From Candidatus Cloacimonadota bacterium (GTDB lineage: Bacteria > Cloacimonadota > Cloacimonadia > Cloacimonadales > JAIOQZ01), in the NCBI GenBank assembly GCA_021106755.1, contig JAIOTM010000389.1, positions 1 to 6,496 on the forward strand: DNA of 6,496 bases, written 5' to 3'. Below, piece after piece: positions 6,306 through 6,496 of the stretch (position 1 is the first letter of the stretch; every line of letters begins with the position of its first letter). The notes beneath the pieces are model-generated. The model saw nothing but the letters and a program-made list of their open reading frames with translations, did not search any database and was not told the origin of the DNA. Both the position numbers and the translations under genes were made by a program.

Positions 6306-6496
6306 TTAGATTTTACCTTTCAGGTACTTCTGACGTTTCTCTTCGGGGAATTTTTCAATTGCGTATCGGAGCATCGTTCTTGGCATGCTCATGTAATGCT
6401 TTCTGAGGAACTTCTCTTCGGCTTCCAGATTCCTGTTGCCTACTTCTCGAAGCATCCATCCAACAGCCTTATGAATCAGGTCATGATTGTCCTTAA
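6306..6496 (-). CDS. C-terminal part of AlkD-type DNA alkylation repair protein
   Basis: The minus-strand frame is open from the window edge to a TAA at 6306-6308, giving 62 residues. The fragment contains [15 protein letters not shown] and [18 protein letters not shown], which I recognise as the conserved C-terminal signature of the AlkD/COG4912 family. These are HEAT-like-repeat DNA glycosylases that excise alkylated bases. Family members are usually about 220-240 residues, so only about the last quarter is present, and the catalytic Asp/Arg region further upstream mostly cannot be inspected. The gene ends 100 bp before the cyclase start on the same strand. No strong terminator separates them; only a weak ATTAT/ATAAT hairpin follows the stop, so readthrough into the cyclase gene is possible. 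Confidence 0.85.
   Translation of the reverse strand, partial: KDNHDLIHKAVGWMLREVGNRNLEAEEKFLRKHYMSMPRTMLRYAIEKFPEEKRQKYLKGKI

Overview
The window reads as bacterial chromosome, moderately AT-rich and tightly packed. It most likely comes from an FCB-group candidate phylum, of the Fermentibacteria/Aegiribacteria, Cloacimonadota or Eisenbacteria kind. That placement is an inference. It rests on the large secreted protein, which joins a signal peptide, a VCBS/FG-GAP propeller, a YCF48-like propeller and a type IX secretion (T9SS) style C-terminal sorting domain. It also rests on the very long cyclase-ATPase-TPR regulator, a protein type I associate with such genomes. No rRNA, tRNA, CRISPR array, insertion sequence or phage gene was seen.

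Layout, left to right. Positions 1-123 hold the last 40 codons of an unidentified + strand gene. Positions 124-275 are a 152-bp intergenic region with a plausible sigma70 promoter (157-185) and a 7-bp inverted repeat (224-246). Positions 276-2966 (+) encode an 896-residue exported surface or secreted protein with two seven-repeat propellers. Its stop codon lies 5 bp from the stop codon of the convergent gene at 2972-6205 (-). That gene encodes a 1077-residue cytoplasmic signalling protein: class III adenylate cyclase, then STAND/AAA-type ATPase, then a TPR array. Upstream of it, 6206-6305 is a 100-bp gap containing three copies of the heptamer AGATAAT. Positions 6306-6496 (-) are the C-terminal 62 codons of an AlkD-type DNA alkylation repair protein, which runs off the window.

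The two large genes are convergent and have different jobs, one extracellular and one cytoplasmic cAMP signalling. Nothing in the sequence shows that they work together. The alkD-like gene and the cyclase gene share a strand and could be cotranscribed, but the 100-bp gap does not settle this. I did not find a clearly undescribed system. The points most worth a second look are the complete catalytic set in a cyclase built like soluble adenylyl cyclase, its very regular 40-residue TPR array, the double propeller with an atypical sorting-domain motif, and the small inverted repeats in the intergenic gaps and at the convergent junction.
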